Origin: a virus
Virus record (IMG/VR): IMGVR_UViG_3300046520_000093
Coordinates: 1 to 34,901 of that record
Length of the DNA: 34,901 nt
Reading direction: 5' to 3' (one strand)
In this document: positions 14,803-23,171 of the stretch, piece after piece
Position numbering within the stretch: the first letter of the stretch is position 1
Layout: every line of letters begins with the position of its first letter
Program-made: the position numbers and the translations under genes
The notes under the pieces: generated by a model
Told to the model about the DNA's origin: nothing
Database searches by the model: none
The model's input: the letters and a program-made list of their open reading frames with translations, nothing else

Positions 14803-17800
14803 CAGCCCCTCCCTTTCGTAAGTCGCCAGATCGAGCCGCCAGGCTGCAGCGCCCGAGCAATTGCGGTTTCGGCTTCGGCTTTCGCCGCCTGCTGAATGCC
14901 CTTGCCCAGCTGCGACGTGTCTTCCGTGCTGGCCGTGCCGCCATTCCCTTGGGTTTGCACCGATACCGCGACGGGGAAGTTGTAAACGCTGCCGCCACTA
15001 CTCCCGGCGGCACTGATTGCGCGCACACCCAGCTGACCGCCGGCGGTGCGTGTTAGAGGCATGATCGCCTCAGGTCCCGCCTCGCCCGCCACCCCGATAT
15101 TGCCGCCAGCCATTCCGAACGCGGTTGGCTGGTTCAGGATGGAGTTGGTGAACGCTGCACCCTTGGCGAACATCTGAACGCCACCAGACCACGCACCACC
15201 GTTCGCTTGAACGCTGCCCGGTGTGAAACCAGACAGATCACCGCTGTAGCCCGCAGCAGTGGAGCCTGCTGAAGTTGCTGCGCCGCCGCCACCGAAGTAG
15301 CTCGCGCCCGCGCCGACCAGGCTGCTCAGCAGTGCCGAACTGGCCTGCCGGGTCGCGATTCGAGCCATATCCGCCAGAATCGACTTAGTGAAATCGGCAA
15401 ACGACAGCTTCCCAGTCATGGCGAAGTTGACGATTGCGTCCTCCATCGAGCTGAAGGCGTTGGTGAACAGACTCTTCGTCTGCCCCGCGACATCCCGCGC
15501 CGATTCCAAGTAGTTCTGCCACGCTGAAGAGGCGCCGGCGCTCCAGTCGCCCTGGGCGGCGGTCATGTCGTCGTAGTTGGCCCGCACGGTGTCGTGCAAA
15601 TCCTGCTGCGTGGTTTTCAACGCGGCCAGCTTCTGGTTGTACTCGTCGAGGCTCATGCCGCGCGAGCCATCTCCATATTGGTTGGCCAGTTCCAGGCGCT
15701 GCTGGTTGAAGCGATCGTCGATCCCGTTCTGCTGATCGGTCAGCGCACGCTGCCGGTCACCCTGGCCGAGGCTCGATGCTGCGCGCAGTCCCTGCTCACG
15801 AAGCGTGTCGACCTGCTGCTGCAAGGCGCTGGTGTAAGTGTTGACGGCCAGCGTCTGCTGGCGAAATCGCCCCTCTTCGTTCGTTGCAATGACTGCCAGT
15901 TCGCTGTCGCTGTCCTGCTGAGCCTTGACCATAGCGGTTCGGGCGTCGGCGATCTTCTGATCAAGCTGGATGATCTGGGCACCAGTGGTGCCCTTCTTCG
16001 CCTTGGCAGCTTCAAGCGCATCGATCTCCGCTTGGTAGCCCTGGGCAACTTCGTCGGCCTGCTGCTTCAACAGGCTGATCCGCTGCTCGGTGTAACTGGC
16101 CTGGCTGATCACGCCGGCGCGCTGGGATGCTTCCAACTCCTTGTCGGCGTTTTTGTAGTAGGCCAGGGTTTCGGCCAAGGAGTTCTTCGCGTTGTTGAAG
16201 CCGGTAGTGTCGACACTGCCCGCGGCGACCTTCGGATCCTTGAACTTGTCGTTGATGTTCGCGACGTTCTTAGCAACCGCAGTTGGATCAAGCCGGGAGT
16301 CGTTCGGATCGACCTTGCGGATGTCGTCCAGGCTTTTCTTGTAATCCTTGATTGCCTCGGCGCGCTTTTGCTCATTGGTCAGCGAGGACTTAGTGATGGC
16401 GTCCACTTTGGACATCGCTACGACTGCGCTTTGCTGCGCCTTCGCCTGCTCGCCTTCCCACTTGGCAATATCAGCAGCCGCGGCCTTCTGATCCTCCAGC
16501 ATGTTGAGCTGGTTGCTGTACAGCTCGACCATTTCTTTCTGGTTTTGAAACGCGCCGATATCGCCAGCCTGAGCGGACGCCAAGTTTCGCCGAGCCTGCT
16601 CGATATCAGAGTCGATATCGGGCCGTCCGATGTTCTTTAGGTTGTCCGCTGCCCGGGCGACAGCGTTGTAGCCTTTCTCCCAGAAGCTCAAATTTTCAAG
16701 GATTTTTGGCGTGCGCTCGTTGATCGCGTCGGCATACTGCTCCGTCGCGAGCTTGACCGCCCCTGCGTGGTCGCCCTGCTCTTCCAAGGCCGCGATCTGC
16801 GAGTAAACCGAGGCCGTCAGGTAGTGGTATTGCTCATTCAGGGCGGCAGATGCTTTGACCGGATCATCAGCCAGCTTGGAAAACTCAGCGACCGTTTCGC
16901 TGACTGCCTTCCCGGTGGCCTCCTGCATCGACACGGCGGCCTGGGCAATACCTGCAAAGCTCTCGCCGGCGATCTTCCCGTTTCCCGCCAGCAGTGCGAG
17001 CACTTCGGCCGCCTGCCCGGTAGTGCCTACCGTGGCGCTCACCTGGCGAGCCATGTCGCCCAACTGCGCAGCGCTCACACCGGCGTAGTTACCGGTGAGG
17101 ATCAGGGATTTGTTGTAGGCATCCTGCTCTTTGCTGCCCTTGTAGTAGGCGACAGCCAAACCACCCACAGCGGCAGTGGCCAGGGCGATAGGTGCAAGGA
17201 TGGCGAGAAGTCCGGCGGCAGAGGCGCCCGCGCCCGCGCCCAGTTGGGCAACAGCACGAACGCCGCTTCCCCAGTCACCGGACGACAGCGCGTTGCCGAG
17301 CTGAACGACATTTTCCTGCGCCTGGCGGGTCCCGAGGCGCAACTTGTCGAAGCCGGTGGAGGTTTTGTTGAGTTTGTCGTAGTCCTTGTCGATCTTGCTC
17401 AGTGCGCTGCTGTACTGGTCCTGGCTGATGCGACCAGCGTCGAGATGCTTGCCCAGTTGCTCAACCTGACCATCCAGTTTGGCCATAGCCGCCCGGGCCG
17501 GGTCAATTGCCCCCAGCAGGCTGTTCAAAGCCTTCTGCTCCTCCATGGTGGACTTGGCCAGGGCGACCTGTTGCTTGTCGAGCTGCGCACTGATTTTGGT
17601 GAATTCAGCTTCACCGTATGCGCCGGTTTGAGTGAGTTTCGCCAGGCTCTCGCGCTGCTTGGCCAGCTCCTGCGTGGAGGTCGCGCCTTTCGACAGCGAC
17701 TTCTCCAGCGCCTCCATCTCCTTCATCAGGCCGACAGCGGACTGCTCAGCGCGATCGCCAGCCTTGGTCAGCTTGTCGAGATCGGTCGCAGCGTTGGCGG

Positions 17801-17843
17801 CATCAGCCGAATCGACCTTGATGCCGAGTTCTGCAATGTTCAT
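14802..17843 (-). CDS. H: Tape measure protein H
   Basis: 1013 residues. Long helical and coiled-coil N-terminal and central parts carry several Gln/Lys/Ala-rich heptad stretches. A hydrophobic region (about 205-235) could insert in the host membrane. The C-terminal region (about 765-850, with SMEDAIVNFAMTGKLSFADF) is typical of lambda-family tape measures. Lambda H is 853 residues for a 135-nm tail, so at about 0.15 nm per residue this tail should be near 150 nm (inference). It follows the G/GT frameshift pair, its expected chaperones. Confidence 0.95.
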   Translation of the reverse strand: MNIAELGIKVDSADAANAATDLDKLTKAGDRAEQSAVGLMKEMEALEKSLSKGATSTQELAKQRESLAKLTQTGAYGEAEFTKISAQLDKQQVALAKSTMEEQKALNSLLGAIDPARAAMAKLDGQVEQLGKHLDAGRISQDQYSSALSKIDKDYDKLNKTSTGFDKLRLGTRQAQENVVQLGNALSSGDWGSGVRAVAQLGAGAGASAAGLLAILAPIALATAAVGGLAVAYYKGSKEQDAYNKSLILTGNYAGVSAAQLGDMARQVSATVGTTGQAAEVLALLAGNGKIAGESFAGIAQAAVSMQEATGKAVSETVAEFSKLADDPVKASAALNEQYHYLTASVYSQIAALEEQGDHAGAVKLATEQYADAINERTPKILENLSFWEKGYNAVARAADNLKNIGRPDIDSDIEQARRNLASAQAGDIGAFQNQKEMVELYSNQLNMLEDQKAAAADIAKWEGEQAKAQQSAVVAMSKVDAITKSSLTNEQKRAEAIKDYKKSLDDIRKVDPNDSRLDPTAVAKNVANINDKFKDPKVAAGSVDTTGFNNAKNSLAETLAYYKNADKELEASQRAGVISQASYTEQRISLLKQQADEVAQGYQAEIDALEAAKAKKGTTGAQIIQLDQKIADARTAMVKAQQDSDSELAVIATNEEGRFRQQTLAVNTYTSALQQQVDTLREQGLRAASSLGQGDRQRALTDQQNGIDDRFNQQRLELANQYGDGSRGMSLDEYNQKLAALKTTQQDLHDTVRANYDDMTAAQGDWSAGASSAWQNYLESARDVAGQTKSLFTNAFSSMEDAIVNFAMTGKLSFADFTKSILADMARIATRQASSALLSSLVGAGASYFGGGGAATSAGSTAAGYSGDLSGFTPGSVQANGGAWSGGVQMFAKGAAFTNSILNQPTAFGMAGGNIGVAGEAGPEAIMPLTRTAGGQLGVRAISAAGSSGGSVYNFPVAVSVQTQGNGGTASTEDTSQLGKGIQQAAKAEAETAIARALQPGGSIWRLTKGRG

Positions 17844-17870
17844 CGACTCACCTTGAAAAAGTGCCCGTTT

Positions 17871-18173
17871 TTACGAGCTGTTATCGCGTGCCTCAGCCAT
17901 GACCGCGATGGCTTCCGACTCCATGGCCCGGATGTCCTGGAACACGCGGCGGCGATCATTCGCCGGGACGCCGACGAGCCGCATCACACTGAGCAGCACG
18001 CCGTAATCAAGACCTGTTGCGCCGCACGCACCGGTACGCCATTGAGTTCCCATGGCATCCATGACGAGGAAGGATGGCCAGTTATCCGGCCAGATTTCGA
18101 ACGTTTCGTCATAGTCCTCGGGCGAGAAGCCGAACACCGCCATTTGCTCGGCGGAGCTGTCGCCTTCATACAA
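17871..18173 (-). CDS. T: T part of the GT tail assembly chaperone (made by -1 frameshift)
   Basis: The open frame of about 100 residues (YEGDSSAEQMAVFGFSPEDY...) resembles small phage proteins of the DUF1799 type found after tail chaperone genes. It has no ATG and no ribosome site; the nominal TTG at 18173 is not convincing. The frame is open upstream to the GGGAAAC heptamer at the end of G, so it is most likely translated as a C-terminal extension of G: 127 + 107 = 234 residues, spanning 17871-18574. In lambda the GT fusion binds the tail tube protein and the tape measure during assembly and is absent from the virion. Confidence 0.82.
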   Translation of the reverse strand: MYEGDSSAEQMAVFGFSPEDYDETFEIWPDNWPSFLVMDAMGTQWRTGACGATGLDYGVLLSVMRLVGVPANDRRRVFQDIRAMESEAIAVMAEARDNSS

Positions 18174-18190
18174 CGCACGGGCGGCGGCGG

Positions 18191-18574
18191 TCAGTTTCCC
18201 AGGCGAGCTTTGCCGAAGGCGTCGCTGTAAGCCTTAACGACTGCGTCCGAGACGCCAACGCAGCTTTTCACCAATGCGGTGATCGACTCATCGTTGAGTT
18301 TGTCGCCAAAGCCCCACGACACCACCAAGTCATTGATCTGCGCGACACCTTGCTCGACCTCGGCAGCAGTGACCTCAGACATGGTCGGCTCGGTGCCGTT
18401 GAAGCGCTCGCCGAGGGCCTCAGCTTTCTCCTTCCAGGAGTCGAACAGCTCAGCCAGTTCGATGCGGTCCCGATACTTGAACGTGAACGGGACCATGGCG
18501 GGCTTGCCGCCCACCAGGGGGATGGCCACATCGACGGTGAACGTCGGTTTCGGCGCGATGGAAAACTTTGCCAT
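18191..18574 (-). CDS. G: Tail assembly chaperone G
   Basis: 127 residues (MAKFSIAPKPTFTVDVAIPL...), a phage tail assembly chaperone by size, composition and position between the tail tube gene and the tape measure. It contains a charged helical core with KEKAEALGERF and ends in GKARLGN. The last two codons GGA AAC and the base before them form the slippery heptamer GGGAAAC, immediately followed by the TGA stop. Most ribosomes would stop to give G; a minority shift to make GT. Confidence 0.88.
   Translation of the reverse strand: MAKFSIAPKPTFTVDVAIPLVGGKPAMVPFTFKYRDRIELAELFDSWKEKAEALGERFNGTEPTMSEVTAAEVEQGVAQINDLVVSWGFGDKLNDESITALVKSCVGVSDAVVKAYSDAFGKARLGN
18194..18200 (-). other. Programmed -1 frameshift site GGGAAAC
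   Basis: The heptamer fits X-XXY-YYZ in the zero frame of G (CTG GGA AAC TGA). After a -1 slip the next codons are CTG ACC GCC GCC GCC CGT GCG TTG TAT GAA, open into the T frame to 17871. Lambda uses the related GGGAAAG in the same gene pair. The stop codon follows the site directly. Confidence 0.88.
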
Positions 18575-18583
18575 GGGAACCCC

Positions 18584-19231
18584 TTAGGCGTTGTAACGGG
18601 TTGGGCGGGAGGCGAACGACAAGGTGATGGTCCGCGTCATGATGTTGTTACGGCTCAGTGTCGGGGTCGCGGTGATCGACACATAGGCGTAGTAATAAAT
18701 CGTCGCGCCGCCCGGCAGGTTTGCGCGGATCAGGCGGGGCTCTTTGTCCTCGTCAGCCGCTTCGACGATCGAGACATATGCCTGCGCAGGATCATCTGCG
18801 ACTGGCAGCGTCATGCTGCTGGCGGACTTGTTGGTCGGAAGCTGGCGGTCATCGTCGTCTTCGAGGAAGCCGTAGGTCAGGAACTGCTGCTCGCCGCCGT
18901 TTGCGGTCGGCTCGGTGATCTGGGAGATCTGCGTCCAGCCAGTGGCCTCGCGAACAGTGCCCGCACCAGAGCCTGCTGGGTAACTCTTCACGCTGGTGGT
19001 ATCCAAGGCCTCGGCGGAGAACTCGTCAGTATCCGAGCCGATGACGCGCGCCGGGCGACCATTCAGCTTTGCCCAGGCGGAGTCGATGACAATTACGTCA
19101 CCATCAGCGAGCCCGTGGGCTGCAGCGGTGAGCACTGCGGGGCTGGCATTGCTGATCGCGGTGAATGCCTTCGGAATGCTCAGGGTTGCTGCAATTTCGA
19201 AGGTGGTGCCGTTGGGAATCTTGACGCTCAT
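18584..19231 (-). CDS. V: Major tail tube protein V
   Basis: 215 residues, the size and position of a lambda-like tail tube protein, between the tail terminator gene and the chaperone pair. The sequence is beta-rich and ends with TPTLSRNNIMTRTITLSF, consistent with a tube fold. The part around 33-75 (AAHGLADGDVIVIDS) looks like a small beta domain found in phage structural proteins. ATG 19231 has GAGGA 6 nt upstream and is preferred to the start at 19258. A terminator-like hairpin lies directly before the ribosome site. Confidence 0.88.
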   Translation of the reverse strand: MSVKIPNGTTFEIAATLSIPKAFTAISNASPAVLTAAAHGLADGDVIVIDSAWAKLNGRPARVIGSDTDEFSAEALDTTSVKSYPAGSGAGTVREATGWTQISQITEPTANGGEQQFLTYGFLEDDDDRQLPTNKSASSMTLPVADDPAQAYVSIVEAADEDKEPRLIRANLPGGATIYYYAYVSITATPTLSRNNIMTRTITLSFASRPTRYNA

Positions 19232-19256
19232 GGGTTTTCCTCTTTGCAGAAATGAC

Positions 19257-19278
19257 AAAACCCGCTCAATGACGGGTT
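19257..19278 (-). terminator. Terminator-like hairpin before the tail tube gene
   Basis: On the minus strand AACCCG (19273-19278) pairs with CGGGTT (19259-19264) across an 8-nt loop, followed by TTTTG. It ends about 26 bp before the start of V, within the late operon. Confidence 0.5.
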
Positions 19279-19301
19279 CTGGGTTTGCCCAACGGGCTAA
19301 T

Positions 19302-19718
19302 TCAGTTGGTGTCGGCTCGGTACAAGAACGAAACCGGCACGGTGTAGGTGGTGTCGTCGGGAATACCGGGGCCTGGGTCCACCGGGCTCATGGTCACCAC
19401 GGTGAGCGTGCCTTTCGTGATTCGCTCGTACAGAGGGAACAAAGCGGCAATCTGGTCGGCTATCGCGCCTGCCGCGCCACGGAACTTGCCGGACGGTGTC
19501 ACGACGCTGACCTGAAACACTCCGGTGAACAGCTTGTGATCACCAGCGAGCGTGTTGCTCGCGGTGTCAGCCGGTAGCGTGAATGCCTTCAGGTAGGTGG
19601 CGCCGTTCGCAGGCGTGTAGGCCTCGTTCTCGACGACGACCTTTAGCGGTACCGGCAAGGCTTTTGCCCAATTGATCAGCTTGGCCTCATAGATCGAGGC
19701 GATGATGTTGTGGCTCAT
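19302..19718 (-). CDS. U: Tail terminator protein (U-like)
   Basis: 138 residues beginning MSHNIIASIYEAKLINWA and ending VPVSFLYRADTN, the pattern of tail terminator-like proteins (DUF4128 type). In lambda, U forms a hexameric ring that stops tube growth and joins the tail to the head. It overlaps the Z-like gene by 4 bp and lies before the tube gene, as expected. Confidence 0.82.
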   Translation of the reverse strand: MSHNIIASIYEAKLINWAKALPVPLKVVVENEAYTPANGATYLKAFTLPADTASNTLAGDHKLFTGVFQVSVVTPSGKFRGAAGAIADQIAALFPLYERITKGTLTVVTMSPVDPGPGIPDDTTYTVPVSFLYRADTN

Positions 19719-20311
19719 ACCTGGTTGTTCCTGATGGCCTCCTGCACGATCTGCTGGAAGCGGGCCGCGGTGATACGGACCATGCCGCCGGGGGCCTGGG
19801 TCGAATGTCCGAACTCGAGCGGAATCGCGTACGGCAGGTTGTTGATGAGGTACGCGGTCTGCCCGGCAGTGAAGTCGCTCACGGCTGAAACCAACGCGGC
19901 AATCGTCTCCTGGCCACCGGGGTCAACCTCGTCAAATGTGACGTTCTCGACGACATCAATCGAAAGGTGCCAGTTGGCCCGGAACCGCCCGCCGACATAG
20001 CCTTCTGGCGCGACGATATCCATTCCATCGTTCAGCTTACGACCAGGCTTGAGTCGGCCTGCCTTAGTCAGGTTGGCGGGATCGCTGCGCAGACTGCTGT
20101 TGTGATCGTCGACCGCTTTGTTGTACTGGCGGGCCACGGTGTTCTGCGCCCAGATCTCCGGGTTACCCACCGGCGACATGCGGATGACGCTACTGCCGAT
20201 CTCGATGATGATCTCGCGCAGGCTCGCGTCGATGGCTTCCGTTGCCTGGGCCGCGAACTCGGCAAGGCTCAGGGCGAAACTGCCGGATTGTCCGGCACTG
20301 GCCCGGCTCAC
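19715..20311 (-). CDS. Z: Minor tail / tail completion protein (Z-like)
   Basis: 198 residues. The pattern RMSPVGNPEIW, then YVGGRFRANWHLS, then LPYAIPLEFGHSTQAPGGMVR is typical of the lambda Z / HK97 gp10 tail completion family. It ends with a helix RFQQIVQEAI. These proteins sit at the head-proximal end of the tail. The gene overlaps its neighbours by 4 bp on both sides, indicating coupled translation. Confidence 0.85.
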   Translation of the reverse strand: MSRASAGQSGSFALSLAEFAAQATEAIDASLREIIIEIGSSVIRMSPVGNPEIWAQNTVARQYNKAVDDHNSSLRSDPANLTKAGRLKPGRKLNDGMDIVAPEGYVGGRFRANWHLSIDVVENVTFDEVDPGGQETIAALVSAVSDFTAGQTAYLINNLPYAIPLEFGHSTQAPGGMVRITAARFQQIVQEAIRNNQV

Positions 20312-20658
20312 GATCTCACCTGCAGTTCATACAGAATCGGCGTGCCAGCGGGGTTGATCTCTTTCAACGGCGGGACGATTGACCAGGTGTGGCCTTGAAC
20401 GATGATTTTGTTCAGCAGGTCAGGCGCCCACTCAAGTCCCTGCGCGGCGATCTTCAGCTTCTTATCGCCCTGCTTGATCAGGCTGTTGTTCTGGAATTCT
20501 TGACCTGTGAAGTCGAGCAGGATGCCTTGGGCAGTCTGCTCTGTGATGGTGTCGGGCGGTGCGGTACCAGTTTCCGGGTCGTACTCGCCGACAGTAAATG
20601 CCCGGATGGTCACGGGCTGGCCGAACTCTGTGATTAAATCTAGGGTGGTAGCGGCCAT
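20308..20658 (-). CDS. Head-tail adaptor protein
   Basis: 116 residues (MAATTLDLITEFGQPVTIRAF...), beta-rich, in the position of the head-tail joining or stopper protein between the connector (20998) and Z. The pattern QGILLDFTGQEFQNNSLIKQGDKKLKIAA is seen in such proteins (quoted only in part as IKQGDKKLKIAA). The start is uncertain: ATG 20658 matches family length but has a weak ribosome site. The frame is open upstream beyond 20700 into the antisense moron. That moron separates it from the upstream connector gene. Confidence 0.75.
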   Translation of the reverse strand: MAATTLDLITEFGQPVTIRAFTVGEYDPETGTAPPDTITEQTAQGILLDFTGQEFQNNSLIKQGDKKLKIAAQGLEWAPDLLNKIIVQGHTWSIVPPLKEINPAGTPILYELQVRS

Positions 20659-20698
20659 TTCATCGTAAAAACTCAATTCCACTCTCCAAGAGGTACGC

Positions 20699-21001
20699 AT
20701 GACAGGTTCAAGCGGATTACAAAATTTGAAGAATTCTGTAGATGATCTGAAGCACGCTATGGCGAACAACCATGGAAATATTCCCGCCAAAGCACTGACA
20801 GTTAAACGGTTGCTGGCTGAAGAGATCGCCACGTCCCCCCTAAAAGATCAGTACTTAGAGATTTATGATGACTGTTTCCCTTATGGAGGCTCCCCTAACA
20901 TTGACCTTTTGGATGAGCTTGCGAACGGCGGTATAACCAAGAGATTGCCACTCACCGGTAAATATTGGTCCAGTAAGTTAGAAGAGGCCCTTGGGCTTTA
21001 G
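20699..21001 (+). CDS. Small soluble antisense moron (100 aa)
   Basis: A 100-residue, mostly helical protein with no signal or membrane segment. AGAGG lies 6 nt before ATG 20699. GC is lower than in its neighbours. It fills exactly the gap between two minus-strand head-tail genes: its stop overlaps the connector gene stop by 4 bp (TTAG, 20998-21001), and its start lies 41 bp from the adaptor start. The precise fit suggests insertion between gene boundaries. No family recognised. A promoter was not found. Confidence 0.72.
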   Translation: MTGSSGLQNLKNSVDDLKHAMANNHGNIPAKALTVKRLLAEEIATSPLKDQYLEIYDDCFPYGGSPNIDLLDELANGGITKRLPLTGKYWSSKLEEALGL

Positions 21002-21501
21002 GCCCTGACGGCGAAAAGCCCGCGCTTCTGGAGATAGTCTGCAAACTGCGTTGCGCTCGGCCGATCCGGCGCCGCCGGCAACAGTCTGCCGCTGGTATTC
21101 GGGATCGTTGCGTACTCGCGGGTCACCGCCCCTTCAACACGCTCCAGGGTAATGGCGCCTTTCCGCTTCTCCACCGGGTCGATGTCGTCCTGATGAATCT
21201 CGGCAGCCAGTGCCATCTGCCCATATTGGATGCGCGCAGGGAGGTAGTTGTCGGGCTTGATCTCGTAATCCAGTTCGACGCCGCGGCGTGGCCAGGACAG
21301 GGCCTGCTCGCTATTGGACTTCCGCCCTTTCCACGTCATGCCATCCATCGCCAAGGCGGTCCGGCGCAACAGCGCTTCTTGCGCCGGCACTTCCGCGGGA
21401 ATAGCCACGCCAAACTTCACTGCGTATAGGACCAGGTCCTCGGCGGATGCGTAGCTTTCGGCGTCTGGCTTGCCGGTGCCATCCTCAATGATCAGAGTCA
21501 T
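20998..21501 (-). CDS. Head-tail connector protein (DnaT-like family)
   Basis: 167 residues. The pattern GTGKPDAESYASAEDLVLYA at the N-terminus, then WPRRGVELDYEIKP and a helical middle, matches phage proteins labelled DnaT-like ssDNA-binding. In many siphoviruses these occupy the head-tail connector position after the capsid gene. A structural connector role is more likely here than a role in replication, because of the neighbours. Confidence 0.75.
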   Translation of the reverse strand: MTLIIEDGTGKPDAESYASAEDLVLYAVKFGVAIPAEVPAQEALLRRTALAMDGMTWKGRKSNSEQALSWPRRGVELDYEIKPDNYLPARIQYGQMALAAEIHQDDIDPVEKRKGAITLERVEGAVTREYATIPNTSGRLLPAAPDRPSATQFADYLQKRGLFAVRA

Positions 21502-21557
21502 GAATCAGCTCGCTGTATGGGTTGGAATCGGGGCCGGATTTCCTGGCACCCGACTTA

Positions 21558-22142
21558 TTACGCCTTTGTCAGATCAGCAACGGCCTTTTCCAGCGATTCT
21601 ACCGAAGCATTCGCCCGATATTGCACGTTGGCGGCGTCGAGTTGCGCTTTGAGGGCTGCGATCTTCTCGGCATTGTCGCCAGACTGATCCGTTGCCGCCT
21701 TGAGTCGTGCAATTTCAGCGCGGAGCGATTCGGCCTCGCCCGCCAGAGTATCGCGTTCACCCTCGATGGTGACGACGCCTTCGTGGATGGCTTTCAGCGC
21801 ATCGAACAAGCGGATCGGTAGTTCGCCAGCACCCGGATGTTCCAGCTCCGACAGGCCTTCGGCGGCGTTGATCAGCAACACGATGCCGTCACGCTCCGCA
21901 CTCAGCTTGTCGATCAGCTCCTGCAACGCAGCCGCATGACCGTCTTGGCTGTCGATTAGCATTACCGACGCCGACTCAACCTGTCGAACCGTCACCTCCG
22001 GAATATCGTCAGCCTCATCCTCGCGGCTTCCGGTGGCGTTCGCGTCGACAATGCGCAGACCGTTTTCCTTGGCCAGCGCCTTCACATCTTCCTGGTACTG
22101 GTGGAATGGGCCGGGCAAGTACCAGATGTTTTTGTTGCTCAT
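21558..22142 (-). CDS. Head-region protein with coiled coil (194 aa)
   Basis: 194 residues beginning MSNKNIWYLPGPFHQY. The C-terminal half is a coiled coil (about 110-190, GERDTLAGEAESLRAEIARL). ATG 22142 has GAGG 8 nt upstream and is preferred to ATG 22148, which is too close. It follows the capsid gene, so a head decoration, head fibre or connector role is possible. I do not recognise the family. A hairpin lies between it and the capsid gene. Confidence 0.7.
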   Translation of the reverse strand: MSNKNIWYLPGPFHQYQEDVKALAKENGLRIVDANATGSREDEADDIPEVTVRQVESASVMLIDSQDGHAAALQELIDKLSAERDGIVLLINAAEGLSELEHPGAGELPIRLFDALKAIHEGVVTIEGERDTLAGEAESLRAEIARLKAATDQSGDNAEKIAALKAQLDAANVQYRANASVESLEKAVADLTKA

Positions 22143-22156
22143 GATCATTACCTCGT

Positions 22157-22181
22157 TGAGCCGGACACGTCGCCCGGCTCA
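22157..22181 (-). other. Hairpin between capsid gene and next gene
   Basis: A perfect 8-bp stem TGAGCCGG/CCGGCTCA (22157-22164 with 22174-22181) with a 9-nt loop and no T run. Located right after the capsid stop and just before the next ribosome site. It could protect the 3' end of the capsid message or weaken downstream expression. Confidence 0.5.
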
Positions 22182-22192
22182 GCATTCAGGAG

Positions 22193-23161
22193 TTACTTGG
22201 AAGCGTCACCGATCAGAGCCACACCGGCGGTGTGCTTGATGCTGGTGGCAGTCTTGTCCCAGTTGGTACCGGTAGCCAGTTCGGCGTCGGTTGGCGACTT
22301 GCCACCGGTGGTGGTGTCCCAGGTGTAACCCTTCAAGCCCAGGCCGAAGGTGTAATCGGTCTGGAGCGTGGTTTCGATACGCTCCTTGCCGTTGGTGGTC
22401 TGAACGTTGCTGATAATGTCGCGACCGTCGTGCACCAGCGCCGCGCCTTGCACCAAGGACAGGATGATCTCCTTGTTTGGGGTGCCGGCCTGCATCAGCG
22501 CCGGCGCGTCTGTCACAACCGAGATCTTGCCAAGGATGTCCACCACGCGAACGTTGCCCGCCTGGAACAGCTGCTGCTGGTTCGCCAGGTTCTGGCCGAC
22601 CAACTTGTGGTAGCTGGTGCCCTGCATAACCTGGGTGACCAGGTTCTGGCTTGCGTCGCCGAACTTCGCATGGGCGTTGTTCAGGCCGGCGTAGGTGATG
22701 CCTGCGGTAGCAGACACGTCGTTGACTGCGGCAGCCTGGGCGGTGATTGCGGCAACCAATGCAGCGATTGCGGTGTTCAGCTGATCCTTCAGCAGGATTT
22801 CAGCAAACGCGCGGCTCGCGACCTCGATGCCTTGCGCGGTCGGGCGCTCCAGCCAGGTCATCTGCGATGGCTCGTAGCGGATCGGACCGAAGCCGCCGGC
22901 TACCTTCACCGAAGTGTTCTTCAGCTCGGTCAGGTCGGTCGCTGCGACAGTAGCGTTTGCGCTGTAGCGATCCACACGGCGCTGGGCAGCGGCCAGGGTC
23001 TGGAAGAACGACTCTTGAAGGAAGTCGCCAGTGAAGCCATCCGGGGACAGCACGATTGCACCGCGGCTTGCGGCGTTGAAAGCTGCGAGATACTGATCCA
23101 GCGTCTCGAGAGTCGCCGGCATGATGTATTCGTTGAAAACCTGCATTTGCGACAGGGACAT
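22193..23161 (-). CDS. Major capsid protein
   Basis: 322 residues, begins MSLSQMQVFNEYIMPATLET. It follows a scaffold-like gene by 10 bp and precedes the connectors, the standard capsid position. Size, lack of signal peptide and alternating helical and beta regions fit an HK97-fold capsid without a large delta domain, since the scaffold is a separate gene. The exact family could not be named by eye. A hairpin follows the stop. Confidence 0.85.
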   Translation of the reverse strand: MSLSQMQVFNEYIMPATLETLDQYLAAFNAASRGAIVLSPDGFTGDFLQESFFQTLAAAQRRVDRYSANATVAATDLTELKNTSVKVAGGFGPIRYEPSQMTWLERPTAQGIEVASRAFAEILLKDQLNTAIAALVAAITAQAAAVNDVSATAGITYAGLNNAHAKFGDASQNLVTQVMQGTSYHKLVGQNLANQQQLFQAGNVRVVDILGKISVVTDAPALMQAGTPNKEIILSLVQGAALVHDGRDIISNVQTTNGKERIETTLQTDYTFGLGLKGYTWDTTTGGKSPTDAELATGTNWDKTATSIKHTAGVALIGDASK

Positions 23162-23171
23162 GAGTTATTCC

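Noticed and set aside
17871-18173. Independent gene with a TTG start for the T frame
   Set aside because: No ribosome site; the upstream slippery site explains its expression better.
16767-18230. 487-codon plus-strand frame opposite the tape measure
   Set aside because: It spans several real minus-strand genes and is explained by their codon bias.
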